A DNA stretch of 64,000 bases from DASPKM01 sp963817075 (GCA_963817075.1 CAWFMT010000002.1:434001-498000), one strand, 5' to 3'. Positions 47,575 through 56,437 are shown, numbered from the stretch's first letter. Notes: a model not told the origin generated them from the sequence alone. Made by a program: numbers and translations.

Positions 47575-47970
47575 ATGTACGAAAACGAGCAAATAAGGTT
47601 ACACAAAAGTATTTTGGATCAGGCTAAAGTTTATCTAGAGGATGCAGATGAATTTTATCCTTTTGGGGCTGTTATTGAAAAACATACCGACCGACTTAAA
47701 CCTATAAGTATTTATCGCGAGGAAAAGATTCCAAATTCATCTGATATGTTTAAGGATTTGGAAACTTTCCTTATCCAGGCAATAAAGGATAATAAATATA
47801 CCGGGGCTGGAATTGGCGTGGATGTTATGATTAAAGTACAGAATGAAGATTCAGAAATTGATAGATCAGCTATCCAAATCTCCTTTTATTTTTCTAAGGA
47901 GACACGGATTTTGTATTATTTATATTTTAAGGAACGTAACAAATATATTTTTGTAGAATACGAAATGTAA
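47575..47970 (+). CDS. Cytosolic small protein of an immunity-like family
   Basis: 131 residues from the ATG at 47575 (a TTG 18 bases upstream is less likely). The opening ILDQAKVYLEDADEFYPFGA, then VIEKHTDRLKPISIYRE, and later AGIGVDVMIKVQNEDSEIDR, fit a small-protein family I have met repeatedly beside toxin genes in Bacteroidota, with the same YPFGA box; I cannot attach a name. No signal peptide. It probably acts in the cytosol as an immunity protein (inference). Confidence 0.65.
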   Translation: MYENEQIRLHKSILDQAKVYLEDADEFYPFGAVIEKHTDRLKPISIYREEKIPNSSDMFKDLETFLIQAIKDNKYTGAGIGVDVMIKVQNEDSEIDRSAIQISFYFSKETRILYYLYFKERNKYIFVEYEM

Positions 47971-48039
47971 TGCATGAATGGATGGAATGTTGGTACCAGC
48001 TAAAACGCATATGTGTAACTGAAATCATTCACTTCCACA

Positions 48040-48248
48040 CTTAACGTATCATCCTCTACGAAAAACATTGAGAGAAATTAGTGGAACAGGACTGATACGG
48101 GGCAAGAATAACCCGGAATACAAACTCTTCGCTTACTTGTAAATGGAACGGTTATGGGGCGAATGAAACCGGCGGCTACCTGTATGTTGATCCAAAAACT
48201 ATAAAAGATCCCGTGAGCAATAATTTTTGTGCGAACTTGATTAATTGA
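48040..48248 (+). pseudogene. Relic of an unidentified protein C-terminus
   Basis: Two frames join by one shift near 48132: RKTLREISGTGLIRGKNNPE followed by YKLFAY, then TCKWNGYGANETGGYLYVDP and KTIKDPVSNNFCANLIN with a stop at 48248. Composition is that of a folded domain with two cysteines. No start and no recognised family. Confidence 0.4.
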
Positions 48249-48308
48249 GGATACGAATGGAAACGTTAAAAAACATTAATTGAAACTTAACGAAAATCAA
48301 GTACATAG

Positions 48309-48360
48309 ATCCCGGTTTCCTTCCCTTGCCACCCCAAAACACACCCCATCTAATAAGCAT
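48309..48360 (+). repeat. Dispersed seam repeat, copy 4
   Basis: CCCGGTTTCCTTCCCTTGCC then ACCCCAAAACACACCCCATC, very close to copy 1. It sits directly in front of the LRR gene at 48372. Confidence 0.7.
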
Positions 48361-48371
48361 ACAGATAGACG

Positions 48372-49172
48372 ATGAATAACAGAATATCCAAAATAGAAAA
48401 TGATGTGCAAGACAGAAACTCTGCCGCTTGGAAGAAACTCTGTGAATATGTAGACAAGGTTGCTTCTGAAAACCGTGAAGAATTTTCACCTTTAGAGGAG
48501 CTCGGACAGGAAATGTTTGCTCAAATACATACTTTGCCAGAGACAATCTCAGCACTAACAAAAGTTAAAAAGATGTGGCTTTACGGTAGTAAGCTCAAAC
48601 GCATTCCACCTGAAATTGGAATGATGGAAGCTCTCGAACATTTTGACCCTTACACTTCTTACGACCTACATTGGTTTCCTTACGAAATCACGAAATGCAA
48701 AAAACTTACAAACAGTCGATTGAGCACAAGAGCATTGTATGGTAATTGGAAAAACCGAATGGGATTTCCTCTTTTAACTCATAATCCAGTCCGGTATTCA
48801 AACGGTGTTGTGAACTGCAGCGTTTGCGGTAAGAATATGACTTATGCGCAAACAAATCAACTTTGGATTTCGTTATGGGTCGGTACAGATGTATTGCCAT
48901 TGCTGGCAAACTTATGTTCAAAAGAATGTGAAAATAGATTACCTAATCCTCCTGAAGATTATGTTCCATTTCCACATAAAGGTGGGGCGGACCTAAAACA
49001 ACCACTAGCCGAAGACGAACGATTTGAATTGGAAATGAATGAATTTGAAAGTGGACAAAAAAGTAGTGATTCACAAAGTATTGAAGCCGACAGAGACGAG
49101 ACTAAAATAGAGTCCACGAATAGAGCGGAATTTCCGCTATTGAAGCTGATAAGAAAAATTTGGGAGCGGTGA
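48372..49172 (+). CDS. LRR-like protein with a zinc-knuckle domain
   Basis: 266 residues, no signal peptide. Residues 45-85 carry two leucine-rich motifs (IHTLPETISALTKVKKMWLY, LKRIPPEIGMMEALEHFD). Residues 148-186 hold a four-cysteine knuckle: VNCSVCGKNMTYA, then ANLCSKECENR. The tail is acidic and disordered. LRR and zinc parts together suggest a cytosolic binding protein rather than an enzyme. Its position straight after a seam repeat marks it as one of the shuffled genes. Confidence 0.75.
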   Translation: MNNRISKIENDVQDRNSAAWKKLCEYVDKVASENREEFSPLEELGQEMFAQIHTLPETISALTKVKKMWLYGSKLKRIPPEIGMMEALEHFDPYTSYDLHWFPYEITKCKKLTNSRLSTRALYGNWKNRMGFPLLTHNPVRYSNGVVNCSVCGKNMTYAQTNQLWISLWVGTDVLPLLANLCSKECENRLPNPPEDYVPFPHKGGADLKQPLAEDERFELEMNEFESGQKSSDSQSIEADRDETKIESTNRAEFPLLKLIRKIWER

Positions 49173-49279
49173 AATTAACCCTATTCTCATTTTAGGGGAC
49201 AAGCAAAGCAACATATTAGAGGACTAAAAACTTTAAGGCTATTATCGAGTTCTCTATATTTATAAGTCACCGCCATACT

Positions 49280-49859
49280 ATGAGGGTTTTGTTTATAGCC
49301 ATCTTGCTAACACCATCCATAATTTTTGGACAAAAGTCATTTAGCCTGCCAGATATGGCTTACATTGACGATACAATCAATTATCAGAAGTACAAAGTTT
49401 ATCTCGTTCATCCACACAATGACTACACGGTATCTCGCAGACAGAAATCCATGGTTGCACTAGGCAATAGATACGTAAACAATGTGGAGAGAATAATTCG
49501 AGAACAATATGTCTCGGCTTTCGATATATACTTAATGCTTGAAGAAAAAGTAACCCCTTATCCACATGCTTCATTGGATACTTTAACATTGAGTATTGCT
49601 GATTGAAAACAGTCCGACGAAAAAGTATTATCAAAAATGCGCAAAAAGTTGCAAGGAACCGGCTTAACAAATACGACAGATACTATTTCGGATATGAAAA
49701 TCAAAAAGGTGAGAAATCGATTTTCATTCGATTTGACCCTCATAAAATCAAGAGAATTAAAATGGGGGCGAAACACATATCCAAAATTTGTCTCCGATGG
49801 TTTACAATATAAGTTCAGGAAAACTTTTCCTTGCGGGATGGTCAGGTCAAAACGATTAA
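49280..49859 (+). pseudogene. Small secreted protein with two frameshifts
   Basis: The ATG at 49280 opens a signal peptide (VLFIAILLTPSIIFGQ) and a soluble domain (KYKVYLVHPHNDYTVSRRQK). The frame ends at 49606 but continues in the next one as RLNKYDRYYFGYENQKGEKS and FIRFDPHKIKRIKMG. After the five-G run at 49764-49768 it continues as GGETHIQNLSPMVYNISSGK and LFLAGWSGQND, stopping at 49859. Restored, it is a secreted protein of about 190 residues. Confidence 0.6.
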
Positions 49860-49925
49860 TGGCTTATCATTCATATTAGATTGCCAACGTCTTTCAGAAC
49901 TACTTCACTGTATAGGTCCTAGCAA

Positions 49926-50176
49926 AGCAACTTCTTTTTGGAATTGTGCTCAACGCTGCAAAAAGAGCAGGAGCGGGAAGCCGTGAATTGATTGAACCTA
50001 TAATGACAAGCGATACGTCAGAAGAGGCAAACAAGGACAGTTTTCTGAGAGCGACGATCAGGGCAAATCCTTAAGTAAAGATGTTAAGCAAAAGGCAAGA
50101 AAACTGTTTCTCCTGGCCAGGGCGATAAAGGGGGGCCAGGCTCGTAAGAAGTCGACTACAAGCAAAAAAGAAAATA
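49926..50176 (+). pseudogene. Decayed copy of the basic disordered protein gene (46823)
   Basis: By eye most bases match 46830-47095, including GGCAAATCCTTAAGTAAAGA and GTTAAGCAAAAGGC. Single-base losses break the frame several times, and the first codons are replaced. The matching flank continues to about 50230. It is therefore a duplicated segment, not a separate gene. Confidence 0.75.
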
Positions 50177-50714
50177 AATCTTTCTTCCAAGGCTCGATTA
50201 TATAAGGGTCGCCCATTATTTTGGCAAGAAAAATAGTGGAATTAAAAGCTATTACGAGTTAAAACTATTCACAAGAGGCTTTAGGGTGGCATTTTTATCG
50301 GTGTATTGCACAATTGAAGAGTTATCTATCCTTGGTGAATGTTAGACATTTATGGTCATGGTTTCGTAGTGATGCCAATAGTTGCATATTGATATATATC
50401 TACAGATTGAGGGTTTTTCTAAACCTATATTTTGGTTGAATTTTTTCCGGAAATTTTTGGGTTACGCTAGACTTGTTGCCTTTTGCATGTTTTTAACAAA
50501 AATAATTAGACGCTAATTGCTCTATTATTCTTTTAGTAGAGGTTGTATTTTTGGATGTGTAATTACGTGAACTTTCCTAAGCAATTGTAAATGATGCTGT
50601 GATCTCCTTTTTGATTATCTTGATGATCCGGCAGCATGCGCATCTCAGCGGAATCGAAATTGATCGGCTGCAGGTGTTTGTCGTTTCTACAGGTAGATTA
50701 ATATTAAAATAATA
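50177..50714. other. Intergenic, nothing recognised beyond the repeat flank
   Basis: About 540 A+T-rich bases. The first 50 belong to the duplicated flank of the basic-protein gene. No gene or hairpin I can support. Confidence 0.5.
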
Positions 50715-51086
50715 TTGGAAAACTGCCAAGCTATAAACCACTGGTGGGCTAAGAAACGAATAAGATATAACGCAGGATTAATAATTTCTGGATTTACAGC
50801 TTTTATTGCCTATGCTATACTTGGCGAGCTTCTGATTGCTCCATACGACCAGGATTTTGAAGTTACTTTATTCACTATGTTTTTTCAGGGCATGGGTTAC
50901 TTGCTTATGATGTTCGTCGCAAATCTCCTATATAATCTGGGTCCACTGGTTGACAAACGTTATAACAAGGACAATAGTGAAGCGCTTCGAAGGGGATTAT
51001 TTAATTTAGGGTTTTGGTTTTCTTTAGGGCTGCCCTTATTGATCCCAATATTACTCGTTATTGAATATTTTGTTCGCTTCACTTGA
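50715..51086 (+). CDS. Four-helix membrane protein
   Basis: 123 residues from a TTG at 50715; no ATG precedes the conserved-looking WWAKKRIRYNAGLIISGF. Four hydrophobic segments: LIISGFTAFIAYAILGELLI, LFTMFFQGMGYLLMMFVANL, LFNLGFWFSLGLP and LLIPILLVIEYFV. Small polytopic proteins of this kind recur in RHS neighbourhoods of this phylum. No catalytic residue pattern is visible. Confidence 0.65.
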   Translation: MENCQAINHWWAKKRIRYNAGLIISGFTAFIAYAILGELLIAPYDQDFEVTLFTMFFQGMGYLLMMFVANLLYNLGPLVDKRYNKDNSEALRRGLFNLGFWFSLGLPLLIPILLVIEYFVRFT

Positions 51087-51146
51087 ATTCATATAGTGGT
51101 TATATCCTAGTATTTCCCTTAAACTTTTGAGCTTTGATAATCATTA

Positions 51147-51359
51147 ATGGAAAAATGACAGTTTCCATATATCGGCACTTGGATTGAAAATAACTGTAAC
51201 CCAATTCCTGATTGATTCAGAAAAGCGGTTAGTTTATCAGGTAGAATCCCCGAACACATACCAATCATTCTGGAAATGGATGACAATGCTTTTTGGAGAG
51301 TGACCAGCTCTAAGACAAGGAATTAATTGATCATATTGGATTTAAATTCGGACAGCATA
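51147..51359 (+). pseudogene. Decayed copy of the 23658-23879 gene
   Basis: The ATG at 51147 opens a frame matching the 23658 gene, but base losses break it. Landmarks shared on both sides are TGGATGACAATG/TGGATGACAACG and GATCATATTGGATTTA. The partner gene of the pair is intact 870 bases downstream at 52231. Confidence 0.75.
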
Positions 51360-51464
51360 GGTAAAGGAATGCCAGATCAGGCTCCACATGCTCACATTGA
51401 AATTTATGACAAGGATAATCTTAATTTACCATTGAAAAATTATCACATTCCTTATAAGGATTAA
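51357..51464 (+). pseudogene. Orphan toxin C-terminal tail relic
   Basis: A 35-codon frame with no start reads IGKGMPDQAPHAHIEIYDKD, then NLNLPLKNYHIPYKD and a stop. The PHAHIEIYDKxN box followed by a short basic end is the style of C-terminal toxin tails attached to RHS-type proteins. The next gene begins 5 bases later, the tight spacing of a toxin tail and its immunity gene. The RHS part is gone. Confidence 0.55.
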
Positions 51465-51469
51465 ATAAT

Positions 51470-51691
51470 ATGAGACTAAAATCAGCAGTTCCGGTAATAG
51501 GTAAGGATGAAGTGCAATGGCTAATTATAGAGTCAGATGAAGATGATACTAACGGTTTCTTTATTTATTATTATATGCAAGAGAATTCCGCATATGATAC
51601 ATGGCACGAAACCCTTGATGATGCTTTTGAAGCAGCTCATATGTATTATGGTATAATCAGGGAAAACTGGGAGGTAATAACAGATGTGTAA
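51470..51691 (+). CDS. Small acidic protein, candidate immunity, paralogue of 52725-52961
   Basis: 73 residues, ATG 5 bases past the toxin-tail relic. Acidic and aromatic: VQWLIIESDEDDTNGFFIYY, YDTWHETLDDAFEAAHMYYG, NWEVITDV. The minus-strand gene at 52725 shares the pattern WLxIE..., YDxWxxTLDxAFxxAxxYG, WEV. The conserved pairing with a toxin tail makes it a good immunity candidate. No Pfam family recalled. Confidence 0.7.
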   Translation: MRLKSAVPVIGKDEVQWLIIESDEDDTNGFFIYYYMQENSAYDTWHETLDDAFEAAHMYYGIIRENWEVITDV

Positions 51692-51805
51692 TCCGAGGAT
51701 TGTAGAGCAAATGCCGAAGGGGTAACTTCAATTGTAGAAGGTAGCGGTAATTGGTTTTTTTCAAGCCAATTTGCAGAACATATTAGTATTCCTAAAAAGG
51801 AACAG

Positions 51806-52135
51806 ATGTATAAAATTATTCCGAAGATTTATACGATTATTTCGACTTTTTTTCTTTCTCTTATTTTTTTGGTGCACCATTCCTTCTACTTATTCGGGTT
51901 TGATTTTTTCTCTTGGCTCAAAGAGAACCATCCTGAGCATATGCGAACCGCTTTGCGAATTTTTTATTCCATACGTGACTTTAACAATGCAAATGTCATT
52001 CTATTAGCACTTGTAAGTACAGGATTACTATTTTGGAAAGGGATGCGGGTCTTTGGCGTTATTGGATTGTTTGGGGTCTCCCTGATGTACGTGAATCTAT
52101 ATTTAATGAAGCATTATTGGGTCATGAATTCATAA
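51806..52135 (+). CDS. Small membrane protein
   Basis: 109 residues, ATG at 51806. Three hydrophobic helices: IISTFFLSLIFLVHHSFYLF, ANVILLALVSTGLLFW and VFGVIGLFGVSLMYVNLYLM. An overlapping open frame from 51771 in another frame has no good start and is rejected. Between the immunity-like gene and the 52231 paralogue; function unknown. Confidence 0.6.
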   Translation: MYKIIPKIYTIISTFFLSLIFLVHHSFYLFGFDFFSWLKENHPEHMRTALRIFYSIRDFNNANVILLALVSTGLLFWKGMRVFGVIGLFGVSLMYVNLYLMKHYWVMNS

Positions 52136-52230
52136 TGTCGAATTATCGCAGGGGTTCAAGACAAGGTTTAAGTTATGACATTGGATTTAGAATCAAAACA
52201 GCATGAAGCTTTGGGTTCGTATATTCGGAT

Positions 52231-52488
52231 ATGCCCTATTATCTCGTAACCTGTACCACTGATCAATTAAATAAACACGAAGCAATCGTAGAATATACCG
52301 AAACTAATCTGGACAAACTGTTTCTTAAACTACAGGGACAGGCGGAAACTAAATTCGGAAACCTTATTTATTTTGACGTGGTGATGGTATCGCAACACAG
52401 TCCTCTTTTGGTAAAACCTTCAGAGCCTCGTAAGCACAATCTTTCTGATGTGACAATGCTCGGTAGAGTGAAACAGGTAAGTACGTAG
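52231..52488 (+). CDS. Small soluble protein, paralogue of 23897-24142
   Basis: 85 residues. The first 21 residues are identical to the 81-residue protein at 23897, and most of the rest agrees; the C-terminus here is four residues longer (QVST). The preceding bases (GGTTCGTATATTCGGATATG) are also shared with the first copy, so the duplicated unit includes the leader. No signal peptide, no known family. Confidence 0.7.
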   Translation: MPYYLVTCTTDQLNKHEAIVEYTETNLDKLFLKLQGQAETKFGNLIYFDVVMVSQHSPLLVKPSEPRKHNLSDVTMLGRVKQVST

Positions 52489-52724
52489 GCCTAGAATTCA
52501 GTGGGCGTGAAGGCAAGATTAACTGAATTATTTGCATTCGAGTAGCCAACATCCGGTCTGTTTTTATTATTAGGCTATTTTAAAGCGATTGTGATCACAT
52601 CCATTTCTTTAAAATCGACAGGCATGAGCATGACTATTTTTTTTCTGATAGAATGCGCTTGAGCTCGGCATAAACTACCAAGCCAATTAAATTTGGCAGT
52701 ATAAGGCACAATATCGATCAATAG

Positions 52725-52961
52725 TTAATTTTCATGTAACACTTCCCAATCTTTCTTATTAACTCCATAATCTTCAGCCGTATTGAATGCTTTATCCAAA
52801 GTGTCAAACCATTGATCATATTTGCATGACTCACTAATCTCCTCATGGAAAAACAAGTAATATCCCACAATTATATTATTGTGAATATGTGGTTCTATAA
52901 CGAGCCAATTAATGTTGTCCTCATCAACGAATGTAAGTGGAATTTTAGCAAAATACTTCAT
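52725..52961 (-). CDS. Small acidic protein, paralogue of 51470-51691
   Basis: 78 residues on the minus strand. It shares with the 51470 protein a W-L-x-I-E strand (INWLVIEPHIHNN), then YDQWFDTLDKAFNTAEDYGV and KKDWEVLHEN. Divergence is higher than for the 23897/52231 pair, so this is an older duplication. Opposite orientation and about 1 kb away, probably a moved or inverted copy kept for function. Confidence 0.65.
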   Translation of the reverse strand: MKYFAKIPLTFVDEDNINWLVIEPHIHNNIIVGYYLFFHEEISESCKYDQWFDTLDKAFNTAEDYGVNKKDWEVLHEN

Positions 52962-53407
52962 ATAGATTTAGTCAAATTGGTATGTGGTAATTCTTAATCC
53001 CTTTGTGTAAATTCCTAGGATCAAATAATTCAATGTTAACATGGGGACCAAGTTTTCCGTGCGTAACGTAGGGCTTGGAAGGTCGCTTTTGTCTCACTAG
53101 TCAGAAAAGAAGCAGGAACGCTTGCGAAAGAAGCAGAAGAAATCAGGATCAGAGAATATATTCTGCTATTCAAGGGTACTAAAAATAAGTTTTTTAAGTG
53201 ATCTCCTTAGCATCAATAAATCCTCGCTTTCAGATTTAGTATCAAAGGATAGATATGCAACATTACTTGTTATGCGTGAAATTTTCGACACCGCGGAACA
53301 ATCTGCTTATTTCAGAGCCTAAACATGCTAGGAGAAAATGGTAAATAATGTTTGATGTCTCTCAAAAGAGTAAACAGATGGAAAGCAATTGAGTTTATTT
53401 ACTGATA
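52962..53407. other. Intergenic, nothing recognised
   Basis: 445 bases. A 66-codon frame at 53122-53322 starts at a TTG with no ribosome site and no similarity; I leave it uncalled. Confidence 0.5.
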
Positions 53408-53689
53408 TTAAATCCACTCATTGTATTCCACCTCTGGAAAGCTTGGTTCTTTCTTTCTGTCACGTGCAATGTTATTAACATACCTAATACCGAGGTATAC
53501 CAACAATGCCAATCCTCCGATGATGAGGAGGTCGTTTGTACTAAAAGATCTTGACATTTCAGGTGCAACGTGAACTGATTTGATCATATTTGAAGTAGCA
53601 TGCGGGAGAGGAATTGTTATTTGGTTGACTACCGGTGAGCATCCAAATGTTTCCTGAAGAGATAGAGGTACGGTAGGTGGGTTTAGCAT
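53408..53689 (-). CDS. Small protein with one C-terminal membrane helix
   Basis: 93 residues. Residues 53-70 (DLLIIGGLALLVYLGIRYV) form a single membrane helix followed by a basic stop and a short acidic tail, so the protein is tail-anchored. It lies 3 bases after the zinc-knuckle gene and closes a three-gene minus-strand operon typical of mobile-element accessory modules. No catalytic motif. Confidence 0.65.
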   Translation of the reverse strand: MLNPPTVPLSLQETFGCSPVVNQITIPLPHATSNMIKSVHVAPEMSRSFSTNDLLIIGGLALLVYLGIRYVNNIARDRKKEPSFPEVEYNEWI

Positions 53690-53692
53690 AAA

Positions 53693-54094
53693 TTAGAATT
53701 TACTTCTTTCGTGAATTCCGAACTGACTACAATCAGAAGTTTTAGGTTCCAAACCATACCGATAGTACCAACGAACGTACATATTTCCACGTTTTTCGAT
53801 TTGCGTACACAGATTAAGATCTACTCGTTCATCTTGTAAACGCATTTGTGAGATTTGCATCCCATTCCTCTGATATTCTCGGCTTTTAAGAAAGTTCTCA
53901 AGTATTTTATCAATCCTCCTTATCTCTTTTTCATTCTTGTATCTCGTCTGGTTTTCCAAATACTTCCGGTTATTTCCCGCATTAATCCGGCATTGTTTCG
54001 AACAGTATCGTTGTCGCCTATCGTGAGGGATATATTTCACTTTACACTCGGGGTTAATACAAGTCGTTTGGGGGTATCTTCTGTTGGAGGGCAT
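53693..54094 (-). CDS. Zinc-knuckle DNA-binding-like protein
   Basis: 133 residues. An N-terminal four-cysteine knuckle: TTCINPECKVKYIPHDRRQR and YCSKQCRINAGNNRKY (C-x4-C, about 16 residues, C-x3-C). The YCSxxC element with flanking Arg is common in small nucleic-acid-binding zinc fingers of phage and integrative elements. A helical, charged middle follows. Seven bases after the HTH gene, so the two are coupled. Confidence 0.65.
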   Translation of the reverse strand: MPSNRRYPQTTCINPECKVKYIPHDRRQRYCSKQCRINAGNNRKYLENQTRYKNEKEIRRIDKILENFLKSREYQRNGMQISQMRLQDERVDLNLCTQIEKRGNMYVRWYYRYGLEPKTSDCSQFGIHERSKF

Positions 54095-54101
54095 TGGAGA
54101 T

Positions 54102-54380
54102 TTAAAATTTTGGTTGAGGAGGTTCTTGCCGGTTTTCTTTTAATAGCTTTAAAATATCACTCAAAAGATAGTAGGATCGCTTTCCAATCAAGTGAAAAGC
54201 GATCGTTCCCTCACTTTTCATGTATTGCAATCGACGCTTACTAATTTTCAAGGTCCTCATCACATCCTCGTCATCAAGAATGGTGCGATCAGGCGGAAGT
54301 TGCGCCTTTTGGAATTCCGATCGAAATAAGTTGAGCAATTCACGCAACTGCGGATAACGCACCAAGGGATCTGTATTCAT
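54102..54380 (-). CDS. Excisionase-like helix-turn-helix protein
   Basis: 92 residues. The region ILDDEDVMRTLKISKRRLQY then MKSEGTIAFHLIGKRSYYLL is the HTH_17/MerR-like excisionase fold found in Bacteroidota integrative elements: an LDxxDVxxxLxISxRTLQ-type helix, then Gly and a wing ending in Y/F and a leucine helix. It opens the 54380-53408 operon. Such proteins direct site-specific excision or regulate element genes. No integrase was seen in the window. Confidence 0.75.
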   Translation of the reverse strand: MNTDPLVRYPQLRELLNLFRSEFQKAQLPPDRTILDDEDVMRTLKISKRRLQYMKSEGTIAFHLIGKRSYYLLSDILKLLKENRQEPPQPKF

Positions 54381-55103
54381 GGGTCATGGTTTTTTGGGTT
54401 AATAGTTCTTGCATAATAAATGCTATAAAAATTAGCTCTGTAAAATTTCATTCATTAACGGGATTAACCAAACATTTTGCGTGATTGCAAGAGTGTGTAA
54501 TGTTGGATTAGCATTTTGTTGTGATTTGTGAGAATAAAAAAAAATTAAGATTTCATCATCATGTTGGTTACAACAATCCTACCATAAACTTCTTTTTGAT
54601 GCCAAATGATTTTCTTCCAAATCTCTAATGCTATTCCAATTTGCAGTTTCATTAAAAGGCTCATGTCGCAATCGAAGTGCGGCCTCTTACATTACCGCCT
54701 TTTTCAAAGTGGCTGGTGAATGACTTAATTAAAAAATTTATTTGATGGTCCAATGAAGAGTAAATAAAAATTTTAATCTTGATGTAAATCCGGAGACTAG
54801 GTTCGCGCTAACAATAATTATAGAGTGATAATGAAGTAGTTAGATAAGATGGTTCGGGAGCCTGGATGTCCACTATGGCCCTACGAAGTTTGCAAAGATC
54901 GAAGGCGGGCTTTTTTCTACCCGTGATTCGTGAGTATTGATCCTGAATTTCAAGACCAAGGGATTTCTAACTACCGTTACAAATGGCCGAATCAATTAGA
55001 CAAGAGACAAAGGGGTAGGCGGGAAACTCAAACTCACAATTCATTGCACCCAAAGGAATTGTTATTCAGTTAGGAGCCACTGCACACACATTTGCCAAAG
55101 ATT
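54381..55103. other. Long intergenic region upstream of the excisionase-like operon
   Basis: 720 bases, no open frame I can support on either strand. It must hold the promoter for the minus-strand operon; no clear operator, terminator or attachment repeat was found. Confidence 0.5.
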
Positions 55104-55568
55104 TTATCGTAATGTGTCAATCCATTCTTGTTGTAGTGTAGGTTGATGCGTTGTAACTGGAAACTTAAATACTTTTATAGAATCACATCGAATCATCAAA
55201 TGACCGTCATTAAAATTACCTACCGGACGAAACACAATACGTCTAATATCCAACCTTCCATAAATTGAATAAGACTTGTTTAGCTGAAAAAAACCCTCGC
55301 CATACTGTTCAGGTGCGTAAATCAACACATTGATTGAATCATTTCGACCTAAAGAGTCCTTTACCTCAAATCTTACTAATAATGCAAAATGGTCAGGAAG
55401 CGCCCAAATTATTTTCTCTGAAATGGAATCTATTAAACGTGCTTGTTTTATAGTGGTATCTCTATAAGTTTTGTTGGATTCAAAAGACAATTGTGCTCTG
55501 CAAGTGAAGGAGGTTAGAAAAATCACCGCTCCAATAATCGAAATTGGTCGACATATTTTGATTTCCAT
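55104..55568 (-). CDS. Secreted protein of unknown function
   Basis: 154 residues from the ATG at 55568, which gives a proper signal peptide (ISIIGAVIFLTSFTCRAQ); an upstream in-frame ATG at 55613 would bury it. The mature part is a beta-rich single domain (HFALLVRFEVKDSLGRNDSI, SYSIYGRLDIRRIVFRPVG). Divergent from the ankyrin lipoprotein gene, with about 70 bases between the two starts, so they may share a control region. Confidence 0.65.
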   Translation of the reverse strand: MEIKICRPISIIGAVIFLTSFTCRAQLSFESNKTYRDTTIKQARLIDSISEKIIWALPDHFALLVRFEVKDSLGRNDSINVLIYAPEQYGEGFFQLNKSYSIYGRLDIRRIVFRPVGNFNDGHLMIRCDSIKVFKFPVTTHQPTLQQEWIDTLR

Positions 55569-55636
55569 TCGCTCAGAGTTACGAGATGGTAATAACTTTA
55601 TGCTGCAGATCACTATGGACGTCTAAACATATTGCA

Positions 55637-56437
55637 ATGAGGACAAAATTAGTGCTAATGTTTCTAATCGTAACCATGGCTATGGCTTGTTCGCCATATT
55701 TAGGACCTGGATACGAATTTGACCTTTTTGAAAAGTCACAGAATTGGCCTTTAGCAAGGGCAATTGAATCAGAAAATGAAAAAGAAATTAAAAAGTTGCT
55801 TAATTACAACAGTATTAATATCAATTTGCAGGAGCCAAAATTTGGTGTGACACTATTGCATTTGGCGGTGGGCAACGATGAATTGATATCGACAAGAATT
55901 CTGTTAGAAGCCGGTGCAGACCTGAATATTAGGGATTCCAGCCATAGAACGGCTATTCATGAAGCTGCTAATTTCATAGAGTTAAAACAAAATTCCTTCC
56001 AAACACTAGAATTGCTATTAAAGCATGGAGCTAATGTTAATGATACCTTAGTCAGAACCAATACTAGAGGAGACACAACTTATTTTTTTGTGCCGCTGAT
56101 GGGAACAAGTTCAAATTTGGAGTGCACAAAGCTTTTGCTTAATCATGGGGCGAATCTTTATATCAAGCATGATAATGTTTTTTATGTTTGGGCTGTTATG
56201 CTGGCCAACGATCTATATGAAGGAATTTTCCTTTTAAAGTACTTGATAGTGGATAAACAATTGGCCGTTCCAAATCCGATATCATATAGCGCACCAGACA
56301 ATGGTCCATTAGACATCTTTCATTTTTTGAACAAACAGGATCTGAAGGGAGATTTAAGAAAGGAAAAGGCTATGCAAGAGATTTTGAATTATTTGGAAAT
56401 TATTGGGTTTCCCAAAAAGGGAGTTTATCGGGAATAG
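55637..56437 (+). CDS. Ankyrin-repeat lipoprotein
   Basis: 266 residues from the ATG at 55637, placing the signal peptide (KLVLMFLIVTMAMAC) with its lipobox cysteine. Ankyrin repeats: FGVTLLHLAVGNDELISTRI, LLEAGADLNIRDSSHRTAIH, ELLLKHGANVNDT and CTKLLLNHGANLYIKHD. Ankyrin stacks bind proteins. In other bacteria periplasmic ankyrin lipoproteins serve as immunity or inhibitor proteins; that role here is inference. A longer in-frame start at 55586 exists but lacks a plausible leader. Confidence 0.75.
   Translation: MRTKLVLMFLIVTMAMACSPYLGPGYEFDLFEKSQNWPLARAIESENEKEIKKLLNYNSININLQEPKFGVTLLHLAVGNDELISTRILLEAGADLNIRDSSHRTAIHEAANFIELKQNSFQTLELLLKHGANVNDTLVRTNTRGDTTYFFVPLMGTSSNLECTKLLLNHGANLYIKHDNVFYVWAVMLANDLYEGIFLLKYLIVDKQLAVPNPISYSAPDNGPLDIFHFLNKQDLKGDLRKEKAMQEILNYLEIIGFPKKGVYRE

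Larger units (their letters stand above)
47971..48371. other. Gap holding a relic and seam repeat copy 4
   Basis: 400 bases. 48040-48248 is a gene relic and 48309-48360 is seam repeat copy 4, which ends about 10 bases before the next start codon. Confidence 0.5.
51087..51469. other. Gap made of two relics
   Basis: 380 bases containing a decayed copy of the 23658 gene (51147-51359) fused to an orphan toxin-tail relic (51357-51464); both are annotated separately. Confidence 0.6.

Noticed and set aside
53122..53322. 66-codon plus-strand frame
   Set aside because: TTG start, no ribosome site, no similarity to neighbours; too weak to call.
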